Positions 1 through 9,044 of a stretch of DNA of 64,000 nucleotides are shown piece after piece. The stretch's first letter is position 1, and each line of letters starts with the position of its first letter. The DNA is from Nocardia sputorum (GTDB lineage Bacteria > Actinomycetota > Actinomycetes > Mycobacteriales > Mycobacteriaceae): the NCBI RefSeq assembly GCF_027924405.1, contig NZ_AP026978.1, forward strand, positions 6,386,001-6,450,000, written 5' to 3'. Both the position numbers and the translations under genes were made by a program. Below the pieces are notes generated by a model that saw only the letters and a program-made list of their open reading frames with translations, made no database searches and had not been told where the DNA came from.

Positions 1-274
1 GCGAAGACGACTCGTATCGGGGCGTGCTCTCCCGCACCAGCGCGGATCGTTCGGCCACATAGGTGCCCGACCCACGGCGAGACCTGACGATTCCTTGCTG
101 GCGCAGCGAATTCAGCGCCTTGGCGGCGGTGGGCCGCGCCACCTTCCAGCGCGCGGCGAGTTCGCGCTCGGACGGCACCTCGGCGCCCGCGGCCAGCTCG
201 CCGCGCTCGATCAGCTCCCGCAGATGCCCCGCGATCTGCAGGTATTTCGGGACCACGCCCTCGATTCCGGTCAC
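1..274 (-). CDS. GntR-family regulator, N-terminal part (cut by window start)
   Basis: This is the N-terminal winged helix-turn-helix of a GntR-type transcriptional repressor; the effector-binding domain lies outside the window. Visible signatures are VPKYLQIAGHLRELIERGEL at about residues 8-27, then VPSERELAARW and the recognition helix VARPTAAKALNALRQQGIV, followed by the wing SRRGSGTYVAE. The GTG start at 274 has a strong purine-rich ribosome site (AGGGGAAGG) just upstream. It is divergent from the ESX-type cassette, so it could control it, but no operator was identified between them. HutC/FadR subfamily cannot be assigned without the C-terminus. Confidence 0.85.
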   Translation of the reverse strand, partial: MTGIEGVVPKYLQIAGHLRELIERGELAAGAEVPSERELAARWKVARPTAAKALNSLRQQGIVRSRRGSGTYVAERSALVRESTPRYESSS

Positions 275-456
275 CGGTCGCCTTCCCCTGCGGACACCGC
301 CCCTCGGACCGCTGGTCAGTGTAACAACGACGGAGCCGGGCGCCGGGGGACGCGCACAAGCCCGGACCCGACGGGGTCCGCGGCGCTGTACCGGCCGGTA
401 AAGTGCGAGTCCAGTACAGCGCGGTACGAACAGGACCGAGCCGAAGGGGGTTCCAC

Positions 457-849
457 ATGGCGGTGCCCGATACCGGACAGGGGACGGCGCGAGAGCTGTA
501 CGCGGCGGCCATCGGCGCGAGCGGGGGCGAGCGGTTCGAGCTGGACACCGCGGTCGCGGAGAACCTCGCCGCCGCGTGCGATCAACTGGTCGACGATCTA
601 CGCCGCGCGATGGCCGACGAACACCTGGTCACCGACGTGACCGGTTTCCCCGACCTGCCCACCGGACACGGCCTCACCCGCGGGTTCGCCGCGAAAGGAC
701 GCCAGTACCTGGACACCCTGACCGCGTTCCAGGAAACGGCGCTGCTGTTCAAGGCCGCCTATCTCGCCGCGGCCAACCGGCTCGCCGACGCGGAGGCGGC
801 GAACCAGGCCGCGCTGCGGCTGATCGCCGACTACTTGGAGCCCCGGTGA
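457..849 (+). CDS. small helical protein of an ESX-type secretion cassette
   Basis: A 130-residue, alanine-rich, almost entirely helical protein with no signal peptide. It is the first gene of a three-gene unit followed by a PPE/WXG100-like protein and EspG. By position and composition it may be the small partner (PE or WXG100-like) of the next gene's product, but it has no clear WXG or PE motif, so this is inference. The ATG at 457 is preferred over an upstream GTG at 403 because GAAGGGGG lies six bases before it. The gene ends 35 bases before its neighbour. Confidence 0.7.
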   Translation: MAVPDTGQGTARELYAAAIGASGGERFELDTAVAENLAAACDQLVDDLRRAMADEHLVTDVTGFPDLPTGHGLTRGFAAKGRQYLDTLTAFQETALLFKAAYLAAANRLADAEAANQAALRLIADYLEPR

Positions 850-884
850 GCCCGCGGGCCGGAACCGACTGAGGGGGACGACCG

Positions 885-1547
885 ATGGCAGACTCCGCGG
901 CACGCGCCGCCGCCGACGGCATCCGGCAGGAGCTGGCCGGATTCACCAGCGGCGCAGCTGATCCCGCCTATGCGCCGGACCGCGAGCTGTTCGGCGCCTA
1001 CACCCATCAGCAGATCTGGGACCTGGTGCACGAAGCGCTCGACCCGGCGGCGCTCGGCCGGGTCGCCGCGGCGTGGCAGGCGAACGCCACCGCGGTGGCC
1101 GAAGCGTTCCAGGCGTTCTCCGACGCCACCAACCGGGAGTTCGCGCGCTGGTCCGGCCGGACGGCCGACGCGGCCGTGGGCGCGACCAGGCAGTTCGTCC
1201 GCGCGGGCGAGGAGGCGCACGACGTGTGCCGGGCGGTCGCCCGGCTGATGGAGTTGAATAGCGATGCCGCGCAAACGGTCCGGGGCGCGATCGTGCCACC
1301 GCAGCGGTATCGCCCGCTGGCCGACCCGGCCGCCGAAGCGGTTTACGGTGGAAAACGTAGGATGGAACACGACAGTGCGGCGGCAGACATCGAGGCGGAT
1401 GTCCGGGACACGATGACGTACGTCTACACCCCGACGATGCCCGCCACCGGCGATCACGTTCCCCAATTCCCCCGGCCCCGTGCGGGTTCGGTGACCGAGG
1501 ACGCACCCGGCGATCCGGATTCCGTCCGCGGAGGCGGCGCACGGTGA
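885..1547 (+). CDS. PPE/WXG100-like putative type VII secretion substrate
   Basis: A 220-residue protein with a helical first two thirds and a proline/charged, probably disordered tail. Residues about 40-120 carry the pattern of PPE and WXG100 proteins: a helix containing LGRVAAAWQANATAVAEAF, a turn with FARWSGRTADAA (the WxG-like bend), then a second helix. Such proteins are exported as helical-hairpin heterodimers by ESX systems. The following gene encodes EspG, the chaperone that binds PPE proteins in the cytosol, and overlaps it by four bases, supporting co-translation. No ESX core genes are in view, so it would use a secretion machine encoded elsewhere. GAGGGGG precedes the ATG. Confidence 0.65.
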   Translation: MADSAARAAADGIRQELAGFTSGAADPAYAPDRELFGAYTHQQIWDLVHEALDPAALGRVAAAWQANATAVAEAFQAFSDATNREFARWSGRTADAAVGATRQFVRAGEEAHDVCRAVARLMELNSDAAQTVRGAIVPPQRYRPLADPAAEAVYGGKRRMEHDSAAADIEADVRDTMTYVYTPTMPATGDHVPQFPRPRAGSVTEDAPGDPDSVRGGGAR

Positions 1548-2269
1548 AATGGGTGCTGACCCCGGACGAATTCACGCATGTCTGGACGAACGAAACGAGC
1601 CTGGACCGCAGGCCCTACCCGGTCAACATGGTCCCCTCGGCCACGGCGCGGACCGAGTCGGAACACCTGGCCCTCCGCCTGCCGCAGCGCTTCGCCCGCC
1701 AAGCCGACCCAGACCTGGCCGCCGCGTTGATGCTCTGCGCGCGCAACGACGCGACCACCATCACCGTCTCCGGCGAACGCACGCCGCTCGCCCGCAACGG
1801 AACCGGCGCGGCGGCCGAACAGATCCTCGCCTTCGCCGCGGTCGTGCACAACCACGCGGGCATCCTGGTCGCCACGCCCGACCGGGTGACCGTGCAGATG
1901 TGCCATGCCCGCGCCGTGGGCGAACGCCTGGTACAGGTCATCGGGTCGGCGCGGCCGGGCAAGCTGGCCCCGATGCGGGAGCCGCAAGACGCCGTGCTCA
2001 GTCCGGACCGCACCGAGCCGTTCGTCACCAATGGTCATCGCGGGGCGGCGAAATTCCGCCAAACGTTGCGCAAGCCCGTGGACGGGCGCGGCTTCATCAC
2101 CGTCACGGTGCAGCCCGAGAACCCGATGTCCCCGCCCACCCGGCACCGCACCTGGCTGGACTTCACCGGCGACGGCCGCTATCTGCTCACCACCGCGCAC
2201 GATCTCATCCTCACCCCGGTCTCGGACGAGGAGTTCGCCGCCCAGCTGCTGCGGCTCGCGCAAGTCTGA
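1544..2269 (+). CDS. espG: EspG-family ESX secretion chaperone
   Basis: A 241-residue protein of the EspG family, cytosolic chaperones that bind the tip of PPE-type substrates and keep them soluble until delivery to the ESX ATPase. The start MKWVLTPDEFTHVW and the central region with RNDATTITVSGERTPLARN and ILAFAAVVHNHAGILVAT match the family layout, and the length is typical. The GTG start overlaps the stop of the PPE-like gene (GTGA), which supports both the start and co-expression. The C-terminal third (RTWLDFTGDGRYLL) also fits EspG. Assignment to a particular ESX system is not possible from this locus. Confidence 0.85.
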   Translation: MKWVLTPDEFTHVWTNETSLDRRPYPVNMVPSATARTESEHLALRLPQRFARQADPDLAAALMLCARNDATTITVSGERTPLARNGTGAAAEQILAFAAVVHNHAGILVATPDRVTVQMCHARAVGERLVQVIGSARPGKLAPMREPQDAVLSPDRTEPFVTNGHRGAAKFRQTLRKPVDGRGFITVTVQPENPMSPPTRHRTWLDFTGDGRYLLTTAHDLILTPVSDEEFAAQLLRLAQV

Positions 2270-2303
2270 CCGGGCGCCAGGGCCGCGTGGGTAGTTTGGG
2301 ACC

Positions 2304-3152
2304 ATGCCCGAACAGTGGACGACGTGCGCTACCGAAGCCATGAAAGCCGATGGCCTGCGAGTAGCGGAACTGGACACCTCCGGGACACCCGGGTTCTCCG
2401 GCGGCAAGAAAGCCGGACTCGAGCTGCTGGCCGACCGCAGCCAAGTGCTGTCGGATCTGCAGGAGAAGCTGTACGCCAACGGCAGGTCGGGCGGCGACAA
2501 GCGCAACGTGCTGCTGATCCTGCAGGGCATGGACACCGCGGGCAAGGGCGGCATCGTCCGGCACGTCATCGGTTCCGTCGACCCGCAGGGTGTCGACCAT
2601 GCCGCCTTCGGTGTGCCGACGCAGGAAGAGCGGCGCCATCACTATCTGTGGCGCATCCGCAAGGCGCTGCCGCGCGCGGGTCAGCTCGGAGTGTTCGATC
2701 GCTCGCACTACGAGGATGTGCTCGTGGTGCGCGTGCACAACCTGGTGCCGCCCACGGTGTGGGAGCCGCGCTACGACGAGATCAACGCGTTCGAGCGCGA
2801 ATTGGTGGACGAGGGCACCACGCTGGTGAAGGTGGCCATGTTCGTCTCGCTCGACGAACAGAAGAAACGGCTCGCCGAGCGACTGGAACGCAGGGACAAG
2901 TTCTGGAAGTTCAACCCGGCCGACATCGATGAGCGCGCGTACTGGCCCGCCTATCAGGAGGCGTACCAGGCGATGCTGGACCGCACGTCCACCGCGCACG
3001 CGCCCTGGTACGTCGTGCCCGCCGACCGCAAGTGGTTCTCCCGGCTCGCGGTCACCGAACTGCTGATCGCGGCCCTCGAGGGGCTGGATCTCGACTGGCC
3101 AGGGCCGACGTTCGACGTCGAGGCGCAGAAACGGCGCCTGGCCCGAGCCTAG
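2304..3152 (+). CDS. ppk2: polyphosphate kinase 2 (PPK2) family protein
   Basis: A 282-residue PPK2-type kinase that transfers phosphate between polyphosphate and nucleotides. The Walker A sequence GMDTAGKGG is at about residues 75-83, the lid region with RIRKALPRAGQLGVFDRSHY contains the Walker B-type FDRSHYEDV, and DKFWKFNPADIDER with the PWYVVPADRKWFSR end is characteristic of the family. One domain, cytosolic. The class cannot be fixed here; single-domain enzymes of this type often phosphorylate nucleoside mono- or diphosphates. It stands alone, convergent with the LLM oxidoreductase gene. Confidence 0.93.
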   Translation: MPEQWTTCATEAMKADGLRVAELDTSGTPGFSGGKKAGLELLADRSQVLSDLQEKLYANGRSGGDKRNVLLILQGMDTAGKGGIVRHVIGSVDPQGVDHAAFGVPTQEERRHHYLWRIRKALPRAGQLGVFDRSHYEDVLVVRVHNLVPPTVWEPRYDEINAFERELVDEGTTLVKVAMFVSLDEQKKRLAERLERRDKFWKFNPADIDERAYWPAYQEAYQAMLDRTSTAHAPWYVVPADRKWFSRLAVTELLIAALEGLDLDWPGPTFDVEAQKRRLARA

Positions 3153-3178
3153 GGCGTCGCGTCTGCGCGCGGTCGGCC

Positions 3179-4042
3179 TCAGGGGACCAGGGGCCGGACT
3201 TCCTCGGCGACGAACCGGAGGAAAGCGGCGGCGTCCGGATCGTCGGCGGTGGTCTGGAGCACGACGGTGTCGGCGCCCGCTTCGGCCAGCGCGGTCACGG
3301 CTTCGGCGATCGCGTGCGCGTCACCCGCCACGCCCGCGTTCGGCGCGTGCGCGGGGGTGCGTTCGGCGGCCAGGCGCGCTTCGGCGTCCGGGCCGGTGAC
3401 CGCCAGCAGGTTCGCCACCACCTGGTGGCGGTCGGTGCGGCCGGCCGCGGCACGTCCCTCATCGATCAGCGTGCGCGCCGCACGGACGCCGTCGGCGTCG
3501 GTGATCGAATCCAGCAAGGTGCCGTCGGCCTGTTCTCCCGACAGCCGGATCGAGCGCGGTCCGCGCGCGCCCGCGTATACCTTCGGCGGCGTGGCGGGCG
3601 GCCAGTCCAGCGCGACGGCGTCGAGCCGCACGTAGCGGCCCGAGACGGTGACCCGCTCGCCGGCCAGGAGCGCGCGCAACGCGGCCACATGCTCGCTCAG
3701 CAACGTCACCGGCGACGCGACGCGTGCGCCGACTTGCGCCATCCAGCTCTGCACGCCGTGGCCCACACCGAGGAGGAACCGGTCCGGGAACAGCCGGTGC
3801 AGCGTCGCCGCCTCCATCGCGGTGAGCGCGACGTTGCGCAGCGGCACCGGCAGCAACCCGACTCCGACGCGCACCCGTTCGGTCCAGGCGAGCGCGGCCG
3901 CCGCGCTGGCGATCCCGCTCTCCAGGAAACAGTCCTCCCACAGCCACAGCTCCTCCAGCCCCGTCTCCTCGGCCACGCGAGCCGCCTCGCGCAGCAGTTC
4001 GGGCGGATTTTGCGGACGGAACACAGCACCGAGAACAGTCAT
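3179..4042 (-). CDS. LLM-class (luciferase-like, probably F420-dependent) oxidoreductase
   Basis: A 287-residue TIM-barrel protein of the bacterial luciferase-like superfamily, which in actinobacteria usually uses coenzyme F420. Signatures: LREAARVAEETGLEELWLWE at residues 16-35, a beta-strand segment VRVGVGLLPVP, then FPDRFLLGVGHGVQSWM, the region that shapes the cofactor site, and PPKVYAGARGPRSIRLSGE. The substrate cannot be told. It starts at the ATG at 4042. The 190 bases between it and the downstream-oriented esterase end contain no gene that I can support. Confidence 0.85.
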   Translation of the reverse strand: MTVLGAVFRPQNPPELLREAARVAEETGLEELWLWEDCFLESGIASAAAALAWTERVRVGVGLLPVPLRNVALTAMEAATLHRLFPDRFLLGVGHGVQSWMAQVGARVASPVTLLSEHVAALRALLAGERVTVSGRYVRLDAVALDWPPATPPKVYAGARGPRSIRLSGEQADGTLLDSITDADGVRAARTLIDEGRAAAGRTDRHQVVANLLAVTGPDAEARLAAERTPAHAPNAGVAGDAHAIAEAVTALAEAGADTVVLQTTADDPDAAAFLRFVAEEVRPLVP

Positions 4043-4231
4043 CCCACTATTCCTACCGGCTGCGGACCGCTCGAGTGCGGATGTCCGGCAAGCGCGGCGG
4101 CATGTGCGGTCGGTCGGTTGGCGACGTAGATTGCGAACGATTCGGTGACCTCATCTGAGGTGCGGAAGCGATGCCGACCCGACCGGTGTGATCCGCATGG
4201 CGTTGCCGGGTCAACTGAAGCGCATACCTGC

Positions 4232-5569
4232 TCAGGGCAGTTGCCGCGCGAGACGCGAGCCCGGCCGGTGTGGTGTCCAGCCGGTGTCGGCGATCCGTCC
4301 GGTGTGTACGAATTCGCCCCAGTGACTACGGGTTCGGCGGCCGAGCGCGTCGATCTCGCCCGCCGTGAGGGGCGCGAGCATCGGAGCGGCTTGCCAGGTC
4401 TCGCCGTCGGCGAACAGCAGCGGTAGATCGATGCAGTGGCAGGCGCCGTACGGATTCGCCGGATGGAGCTGTCCCACCCGGTAGCAGTACACGCGCGCCC
4501 CGGCGTCGGCCAATTCGTCGGCGAAGCGGAACAGACCGTTTTCAAACGCCTTTCGGCCGATCAGCCGCTGGATCGCCACGTCGAGCCGGGCGCCCGTCAC
4601 CGGCAGTCGACGTAGCCTGCCGAAGACCGGATGCGGGCCGCCGTAGAACGCCCGCGCCTCCTCGGCCGCGCAACCGAGCAGCACCGGCAGTCCGGTGGCC
4701 GTGTCCCGCAACGCTTGCCGCCAAGCGGGCTCGGCGGGCAGTGCGCCGGCATCGTCCACGGGCGAGAAGGGCGGTGCGGGGTTCAGCGCGGCGGGCCCAG
4801 CGATCCGGCGTGCCGTACGCGCCTGCGCGGCAAGCAGTTCGGCCACCGGTACGGTGCGCGGATCGGCGCCGAGTTCGGCGAGGAACATCGCCCCCACCCG
4901 CTCGGCCTGCCGGTGACTTCGGAACCCGACGCCGAAAGGCGCGCTCTGCACGATCGCCTGGGCGAACAGGCTCCTGGCCGCCGCGATGCCGAGCAGCGCG
5001 ACGACCGACTGCGCGCCGGCGGACTGTCCGGCAAGGGTGACGCGCTCCGGATCGCCGCCGAACTCGGCGATGTGCTCTCGCACCCAGCGCAGCGCCGCGA
5101 TCTGGTCGTCCACGCCGCGATTTCCGGCCGAGACGCCCGGTGCGCGAAGGTACCCCAGCACACCGAGCCGGTAGCTCACCGACACCACCACGATGCCGGT
5201 CTCGCGCACGAGCCGGTCCGCGTCGTACAGGTTCCATTGGCCGCTGCCCGCGAGATAGGCGCCCCCGTGCAGCCAGATCAGCACCGGACAACTCCCCGGT
5301 TCGGCGCTTGCGGGGGCCGTGACGGTGACCGCCAGGCAGTCCTCCGACTGCGGCAGCGCCTCCGCCCGGCCCATCACACCCTCGAGTCGTCCTGGCAACT
5401 GCGGTGCGATGGCGTACCGGCGCGTCGCGTCGTACACCCCGTCCGGCGGCTCGACCGGCTCCGGTGCGCCGAACCGCTCGGCCCGGGCGTACGGGATGCC
5501 GCGGAACACCGCGACCCCGGCGCGGGACTCGCCGCGCCAGCGCCCGGAGGCCGCCATGACGCGCTCCAT
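4232..5569 (-). CDS. type B carboxylesterase / lipase family hydrolase
   Basis: A 445-residue alpha/beta hydrolase of the carboxylesterase type B family. The N-terminus has FRGIPYARAERFGAPEPVEP, the oxyanion region is LIWLHGGAYLAGSG at about residues 97-110, SEDCL carries the conserved cysteine motif, and the nucleophile lies in TLAGQSAGAQSV. The expected catalytic His is probably in the GACHCIDLPLLF stretch. No signal peptide, so likely cytosolic. It is divergent from a TetR gene, and the interval holds two matching inverted repeats, so the pair is probably a repressor and its regulated esterase. An alternative start is the ATG at 5557. Confidence 0.9.
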   Translation of the reverse strand: MERVMAASGRWRGESRAGVAVFRGIPYARAERFGAPEPVEPPDGVYDATRRYAIAPQLPGRLEGVMGRAEALPQSEDCLAVTVTAPASAEPGSCPVLIWLHGGAYLAGSGQWNLYDADRLVRETGIVVVSVSYRLGVLGYLRAPGVSAGNRGVDDQIAALRWVREHIAEFGGDPERVTLAGQSAGAQSVVALLGIAAARSLFAQAIVQSAPFGVGFRSHRQAERVGAMFLAELGADPRTVPVAELLAAQARTARRIAGPAALNPAPPFSPVDDAGALPAEPAWRQALRDTATGLPVLLGCAAEEARAFYGGPHPVFGRLRRLPVTGARLDVAIQRLIGRKAFENGLFRFADELADAGARVYCYRVGQLHPANPYGACHCIDLPLLFADGETWQAAPMLAPLTAGEIDALGRRTRSHWGEFVHTGRIADTGWTPHRPGSRLARQLP

Positions 5570-5584
5570 GCCACTCTCGCTTTC

Positions 5585-5606
5585 TATCGCAAGTCGACTT
5601 GCGATA
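5585..5606. promoter_or_regulatory. palindromic operator 1 between esterase and TetR genes
   Basis: A perfect 22-base palindrome whose central 20 bases read ATCGCAAGTCGACTTGCGAT. The half-site CGCAAG and its complement are separated by four bases. It lies 16 bases upstream of the esterase start. Together with the second site it is the likely TetR binding region. Confidence 0.75.
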
Positions 5607-5636
5607 TCTCCACGCTAAGGTCAGGCCCGGCAGAAA

Positions 5637-5652
5637 CGCAAGAGAACTTGCG
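5637..5652. promoter_or_regulatory. palindromic operator 2 between esterase and TetR genes
   Basis: CGCAAGAGAACTTGCG repeats the same half-sites with the same four-base spacing as operator 1, with centres 49 bases apart. It lies 12 bases before the TetR start, suggesting autoregulation together with control of the esterase. Confidence 0.7.
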
Positions 5653-5663
5653 ATAATCGCCGC

Positions 5664-6305
5664 ATGGCTGATTCCCCCGGACAGATCCGCGGCGCACGCC
5701 TACGGAAAGCCGTCCTCGACGCGACCCTGGCCCGCATCGAGTCGGCCGGCATCGGCGCCGTGCGGATCGCCGACATCGCCGCGGCCGCGGGCGTCCACGA
5801 GACCTCGATCTATCGCCGGTGGAAGACGCTGCCCCGCTTGCTTCTGGAGGCCCTGCTGTCCCGGGTGGCCGAAGAGATCCCGCTTCCGGACACCGGATCG
5901 CTGCGCGGCGATCTGGAGCGGTTCATGACCGATCTCATCCGTTTCGCGCGGACGCCTTCGGGCCGGGCGTTGATCCGCGGCAGCGTGATCGCCGAGGCCG
6001 ATCCGGAAGTGGAGGCGATCCGGCGCGAATTCTGGGTGCGGCGGCTGTCGGCGTCGGAAGAGATCGTCCGGCGGGCCATCGCCCGCGGCGACGTCGCGGC
6101 GACGGTGGATCCCCGGCTGACCGTGCTGACGCTGGGCGGCCTGGTCCATCTGCACGTCACGCAACTGGGCGGCGAGCTGCCGCCCGGGCTGGCCCGCGAC
6201 GCCGTCGATCTGATCCTCACCGGCATCACCCGTGCCGAACCCGCCGGGCGAGACTCGGCCGGTGTCACCGGCAGCGGGACGGATGTTTCGGAATCTCTCA
6301 GGTAG
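5664..6305 (+). CDS. TetR/AcrR-family regulator
   Basis: A 213-residue repressor. The N-terminal helix-turn-helix is visible as IGAVRIADIAAAAGVHETSI followed by YRRWKTLPRLLLEALLSRV. The C-terminal ligand domain has the TetR_C-type layout with DLIRFARTPSGRALIRGSVI. Divergent from the esterase gene; the two CGCAAG palindromes between them are the expected binding sites. The ligand is unknown, possibly an ester substrate. Confidence 0.9.
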   Translation: MADSPGQIRGARLRKAVLDATLARIESAGIGAVRIADIAAAAGVHETSIYRRWKTLPRLLLEALLSRVAEEIPLPDTGSLRGDLERFMTDLIRFARTPSGRALIRGSVIAEADPEVEAIRREFWVRRLSASEEIVRRAIARGDVAATVDPRLTVLTLGGLVHLHVTQLGGELPPGLARDAVDLILTGITRAEPAGRDSAGVTGSGTDVSESLR

Positions 6306-6413
6306 GCCGACCATGATGGCCGCTGTGGGCCGATCGCCGGGCAAGGTGGCCGGCGGATCTACGATCGAGGCGGCAGGAACCGTCCGGCGAGCGAAAGGCG
6401 TGGTGAGCGCACG

Positions 6414-7193
6414 GTGAGCAAAAACCAGGGTGGGAAGTCGAACCCGCTGCTGGCGGCGGAACGCGCCGACCGCAACCGCAAGATCTTGATCCAGGTGGCC
6501 GTCGCCGCCGTGCTCGTCGCGCTGATCGCGGCGATCGGCATCGGCATCGCGGTGAAGAAGGCCCGCAACGACGATCCCGGCCCCACCCCGGCCATCACGG
6601 CGACCGGCACCGCGAACGCGGGCGGCGTGCCCGGTTCGCTCACCGACAACGGCGCGGTCCGGATCGGCAAGCCGGACGCGAAGGTCACCGTGCGCGTCGT
6701 CGCCGACCTGCAGTGCCCCGCCTGCAAAGCCTTCGAGGCGGCCAACGGTCAGGTGCTCGAGGACGCGGTGACCAACGGCACCGCGGTCGTCGAATACAAC
6801 ATCATCGCCTTCCTGGACAAGGCCTCCACCACGCGGTACTCCACGCGCGCGGCCAACGCCGCCTACTGCGTCGCCGAGGCCGACCCGTCGAAGTACCAGG
6901 CGTGGCTGAAGACGATGTTCGCGCAGCAGCCCCCAGAGGGCGGCGCGGGTCTGCCCGACGACCAGCTGGTGCAGATCGCCAAGAGCGCCGGATACACCGA
7001 CGACGCGGTCGCCCAGTGCATCACCGACCACAAGTTCGACAAGTACATCCAGGCCCGCACCAAGGACGTGCTGGAAAGCGGTATCCAGTCGACGCCCTCG
7101 GTGTTCGTGAACGGCAAGAAGGTCGCGTCCAGCCAGGAGATCTTCGGCACCGGCGGCCTCGCACCCGCGATCAACGCCGCCGCGGGCCGATGA
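6414..7193 (+). CDS. DsbA-like membrane-anchored thiol oxidoreductase
   Basis: A 259-residue thioredoxin-fold protein anchored by one N-terminal membrane helix (about residues 23-45, ILIQVAVAAVLVALIAAIGI), with the catalytic domain outside. The active-site motif is LQCPACKAF (CPAC) and the cis-proline loop is STPSVFVNGKK. It oxidises cysteines of exported proteins. The next gene, for a VKOR homologue, overlaps it by four bases (ATGA) and is the expected partner that reoxidises it. In this bacterial group DsbA-like proteins and VKOR form the main disulphide pathway. The GTG at 6414 is the likely start. Confidence 0.92.
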   Translation: MSKNQGGKSNPLLAAERADRNRKILIQVAVAAVLVALIAAIGIGIAVKKARNDDPGPTPAITATGTANAGGVPGSLTDNGAVRIGKPDAKVTVRVVADLQCPACKAFEAANGQVLEDAVTNGTAVVEYNIIAFLDKASTTRYSTRAANAAYCVAEADPSKYQAWLKTMFAQQPPEGGAGLPDDQLVQIAKSAGYTDDAVAQCITDHKFDKYIQARTKDVLESGIQSTPSVFVNGKKVASSQEIFGTGGLAPAINAAAGR

Positions 7194-7756
7194 TCACCGC
7201 GGGACCCCGGGCCGCCTGGGTCCTGTTGATCGGCGGGCTGGCCGGTTGGCTGGCCGCGGTGGCGCTGACCGTGGAACGGTTCAAGCTGTTCACCGATCCG
7301 GGCTACACGCCGTCGTGCAGCATCAACCCGATCCTGTCCTGCGGGTCGGTGATGGTGACCGACCAGGCCGCGGTCTTCGGCTTTCCGAACCCGCTGATGG
7401 GCGTCGTCGGGTTCTCGGTCGTCGTGACGCTCGGCGTGCTGTCGGTGGCGGCGGTCGGTTTCCCGCGCTGGGTCTGGGGCGGACTGTGGCTGGGCACGCT
7501 GCTCGGGGTCGGCTTCATCGGCTGGCTGATCTTCCAGAGCCTGTACCGGATCAACGCGCTGTGCCCGTACTGCATGGTGGTCTGGGCGATCATCACACCG
7601 CTGCTCGCGGTGAGCACCGATCAGCTGTGGGGCGGCTCGCGTGGCCCGATGGGCGTGCTCGCCGAGTGGCGGTGGACGATCGTCGCGCTGTTCTTCGCGG
7701 TCGTGCTGCTGCTGGTGTTCCTGCGCTTCCAGGACTACTGGCTGTCGCTGGTGTGA
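7190..7756 (+). CDS. vitamin K epoxide reductase (VKOR) family protein
   Basis: A 188-residue membrane protein with about five hydrophobic helices. It has the VKOR loop cysteines in PSCSINPILSCGSVM and the quinone-side CxxC as INALCPYCMVVW. It takes electrons from the DsbA-like protein and passes them to menaquinone. The ATG at 7190 overlaps the stop of the DsbA-like gene, giving a tightly coupled two-gene operon. Length and topology match bacterial VKOR without a fused thioredoxin domain. Its end is 6 bases from the convergent protease gene. Confidence 0.93.
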   Translation: MITAGPRAAWVLLIGGLAGWLAAVALTVERFKLFTDPGYTPSCSINPILSCGSVMVTDQAAVFGFPNPLMGVVGFSVVVTLGVLSVAAVGFPRWVWGGLWLGTLLGVGFIGWLIFQSLYRINALCPYCMVVWAIITPLLAVSTDQLWGGSRGPMGVLAEWRWTIVALFFAVVLLLVFLRFQDYWLSLV

Positions 7757-7762
7757 TCCGGC

Positions 7763-8884
7763 TCAGTTCGGCGGGCCCGCGACCAGCGCCACCGGCACCG
7801 TGCGCGCGCCGCCCGCGCCGGTGACGCCCAATCGGACGGTGTCGTTGGGTTTGCGCCTGTTCAGTGCGGCGCGCAGGGCCTGGGCGCTGGTGACCGTGCG
7901 GTCGTCGACGGAGGTGATGACGTCCCCCGCGGCCAGACCGGCGGTATAGGCGGGCATGCCGTAGATCGCCACGTCCACCCGGGCCCCCGTCCCGGTCGGC
8001 AGCGCGTTGGAGATGAGCACGCCGAGGGTGGCCGTGGGGCCGATGTGCACGGTGTCGGTGGGCGTGCCCGAGCGGATCTGCTCGACCACCCGCATCGCGG
8101 CGTCGATGGGCACCGCGTAGCCGTTCGCGGGATGGTCGGCCGGGCGCGCCCCGTCGCCCGAGGCCGCCGCGATGACACCGACCACGGAGGCGTTCCGATC
8201 GACGAGGGCTCCGCCGGACTGTCCCGGCGTGACCGCCGCCGCGACTTCCAACATCCCGCTGAGCGCTTTGCGAGACAGATCGGCGGCGTTGACCGCCACG
8301 ATCGCGCTGTCCAAGTCGGTGAGGGGGCCGTGCACCGCGGTCGGCGTTCCGCCGGTCCCCCCCGCGTTGCCGATCGCCACGACCTCCTCCCGCAGCCGCA
8401 ACCCGGCCGAACTGCCGATATGCGCGACCGGCAGCCCGGTGGCGGCCAAGTCGAGCAGCGCGATGTCGGCCTCGGCGTCGTAGCCGAGTACCACCGCGTC
8501 GTAGACCTTGCCGTCGCCCACGTCGGTGACCGTCACGGTGTCCGCGCCCTTGACCACGTGATGGCTGGTGAGCACCTCCCCGTCGGCGGTCAGGACGATG
8601 CCCGATCCCGCGGCACCTGGTCCGGACCGCTCGGCCGAGGCGTTGATGTTGACCAGCGCGGGCCGCACCGCCGCGGTGACCATTGCGGGGTCCAGCGGCG
8701 CGGGCGGAGCGAACGCGACCGAGGCCGCGGTCCCGGCGGGGTCGTGCGGGGCGGGGTCCGGCAAATCGGCGCGATATCCGAGAAAAGCCGCGACCGCGAG
8801 CACGAGGGTGAGGACCGACACGAACACCCTGCCACCGCGCGGCGTGCGCCGCGCCCCGGTCCATTGCTGCCGTTGTTCGTCCAT
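7763..8884 (-). CDS. HtrA/DegP-like membrane serine protease with PDZ domain
   Basis: A 373-residue trypsin-like protease. A short cytosolic tail is followed by one membrane helix ([17 protein letters not shown]), so the protease is extracytoplasmic. Catalytic residues: His in TSHHVV, Asp in [10 protein letters not shown], Ser in [10 protein letters not shown]. The C-terminal 95 residues form a PDZ domain ([20 protein letters not shown]). The ATG at 8884 has GGGAG five bases upstream, which favours it over one at 8923. It probably degrades damaged exported proteins; its place next to the DsbA/VKOR pair fits envelope protein quality control. Confidence 0.88.
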   Translation of the reverse strand: MDEQRQQWTGARRTPRGGRVFVSVLTLVLAVAAFLGYRADLPDPAPHDPAGTAASVAFAPPAPLDPAMVTAAVRPALVNINASAERSGPGAAGSGIVLTADGEVLTSHHVVKGADTVTVTDVGDGKVYDAVVLGYDAEADIALLDLAATGLPVAHIGSSAGLRLREEVVAIGNAGGTGGTPTAVHGPLTDLDSAIVAVNAADLSRKALSGMLEVAAAVTPGQSGGALVDRNASVVGVIAAASGDGARPADHPANGYAVPIDAAMRVVEQIRSGTPTDTVHIGPTATLGVLISNALPTGTGARVDVAIYGMPAYTAGLAAGDVITSVDDRTVTSAQALRAALNRRKPNDTVRLGVTGAGGARTVPVALVAGPPN

Positions 8885-9044
8885 GGCTCTCCCGCCTCGG
8901 CCGAAACCGCTCACCGATTCCATTGTCGCCGGAGACGCCGCCGAAGATCATCGAACGCCGGACCGCGCCGGAAAAAGGCCCTCGACCGCGCCCTTCTCGT
9001 GTCACAGTTGGCAACCGCACCCATGCGACGGTAGGCATGTCCTC

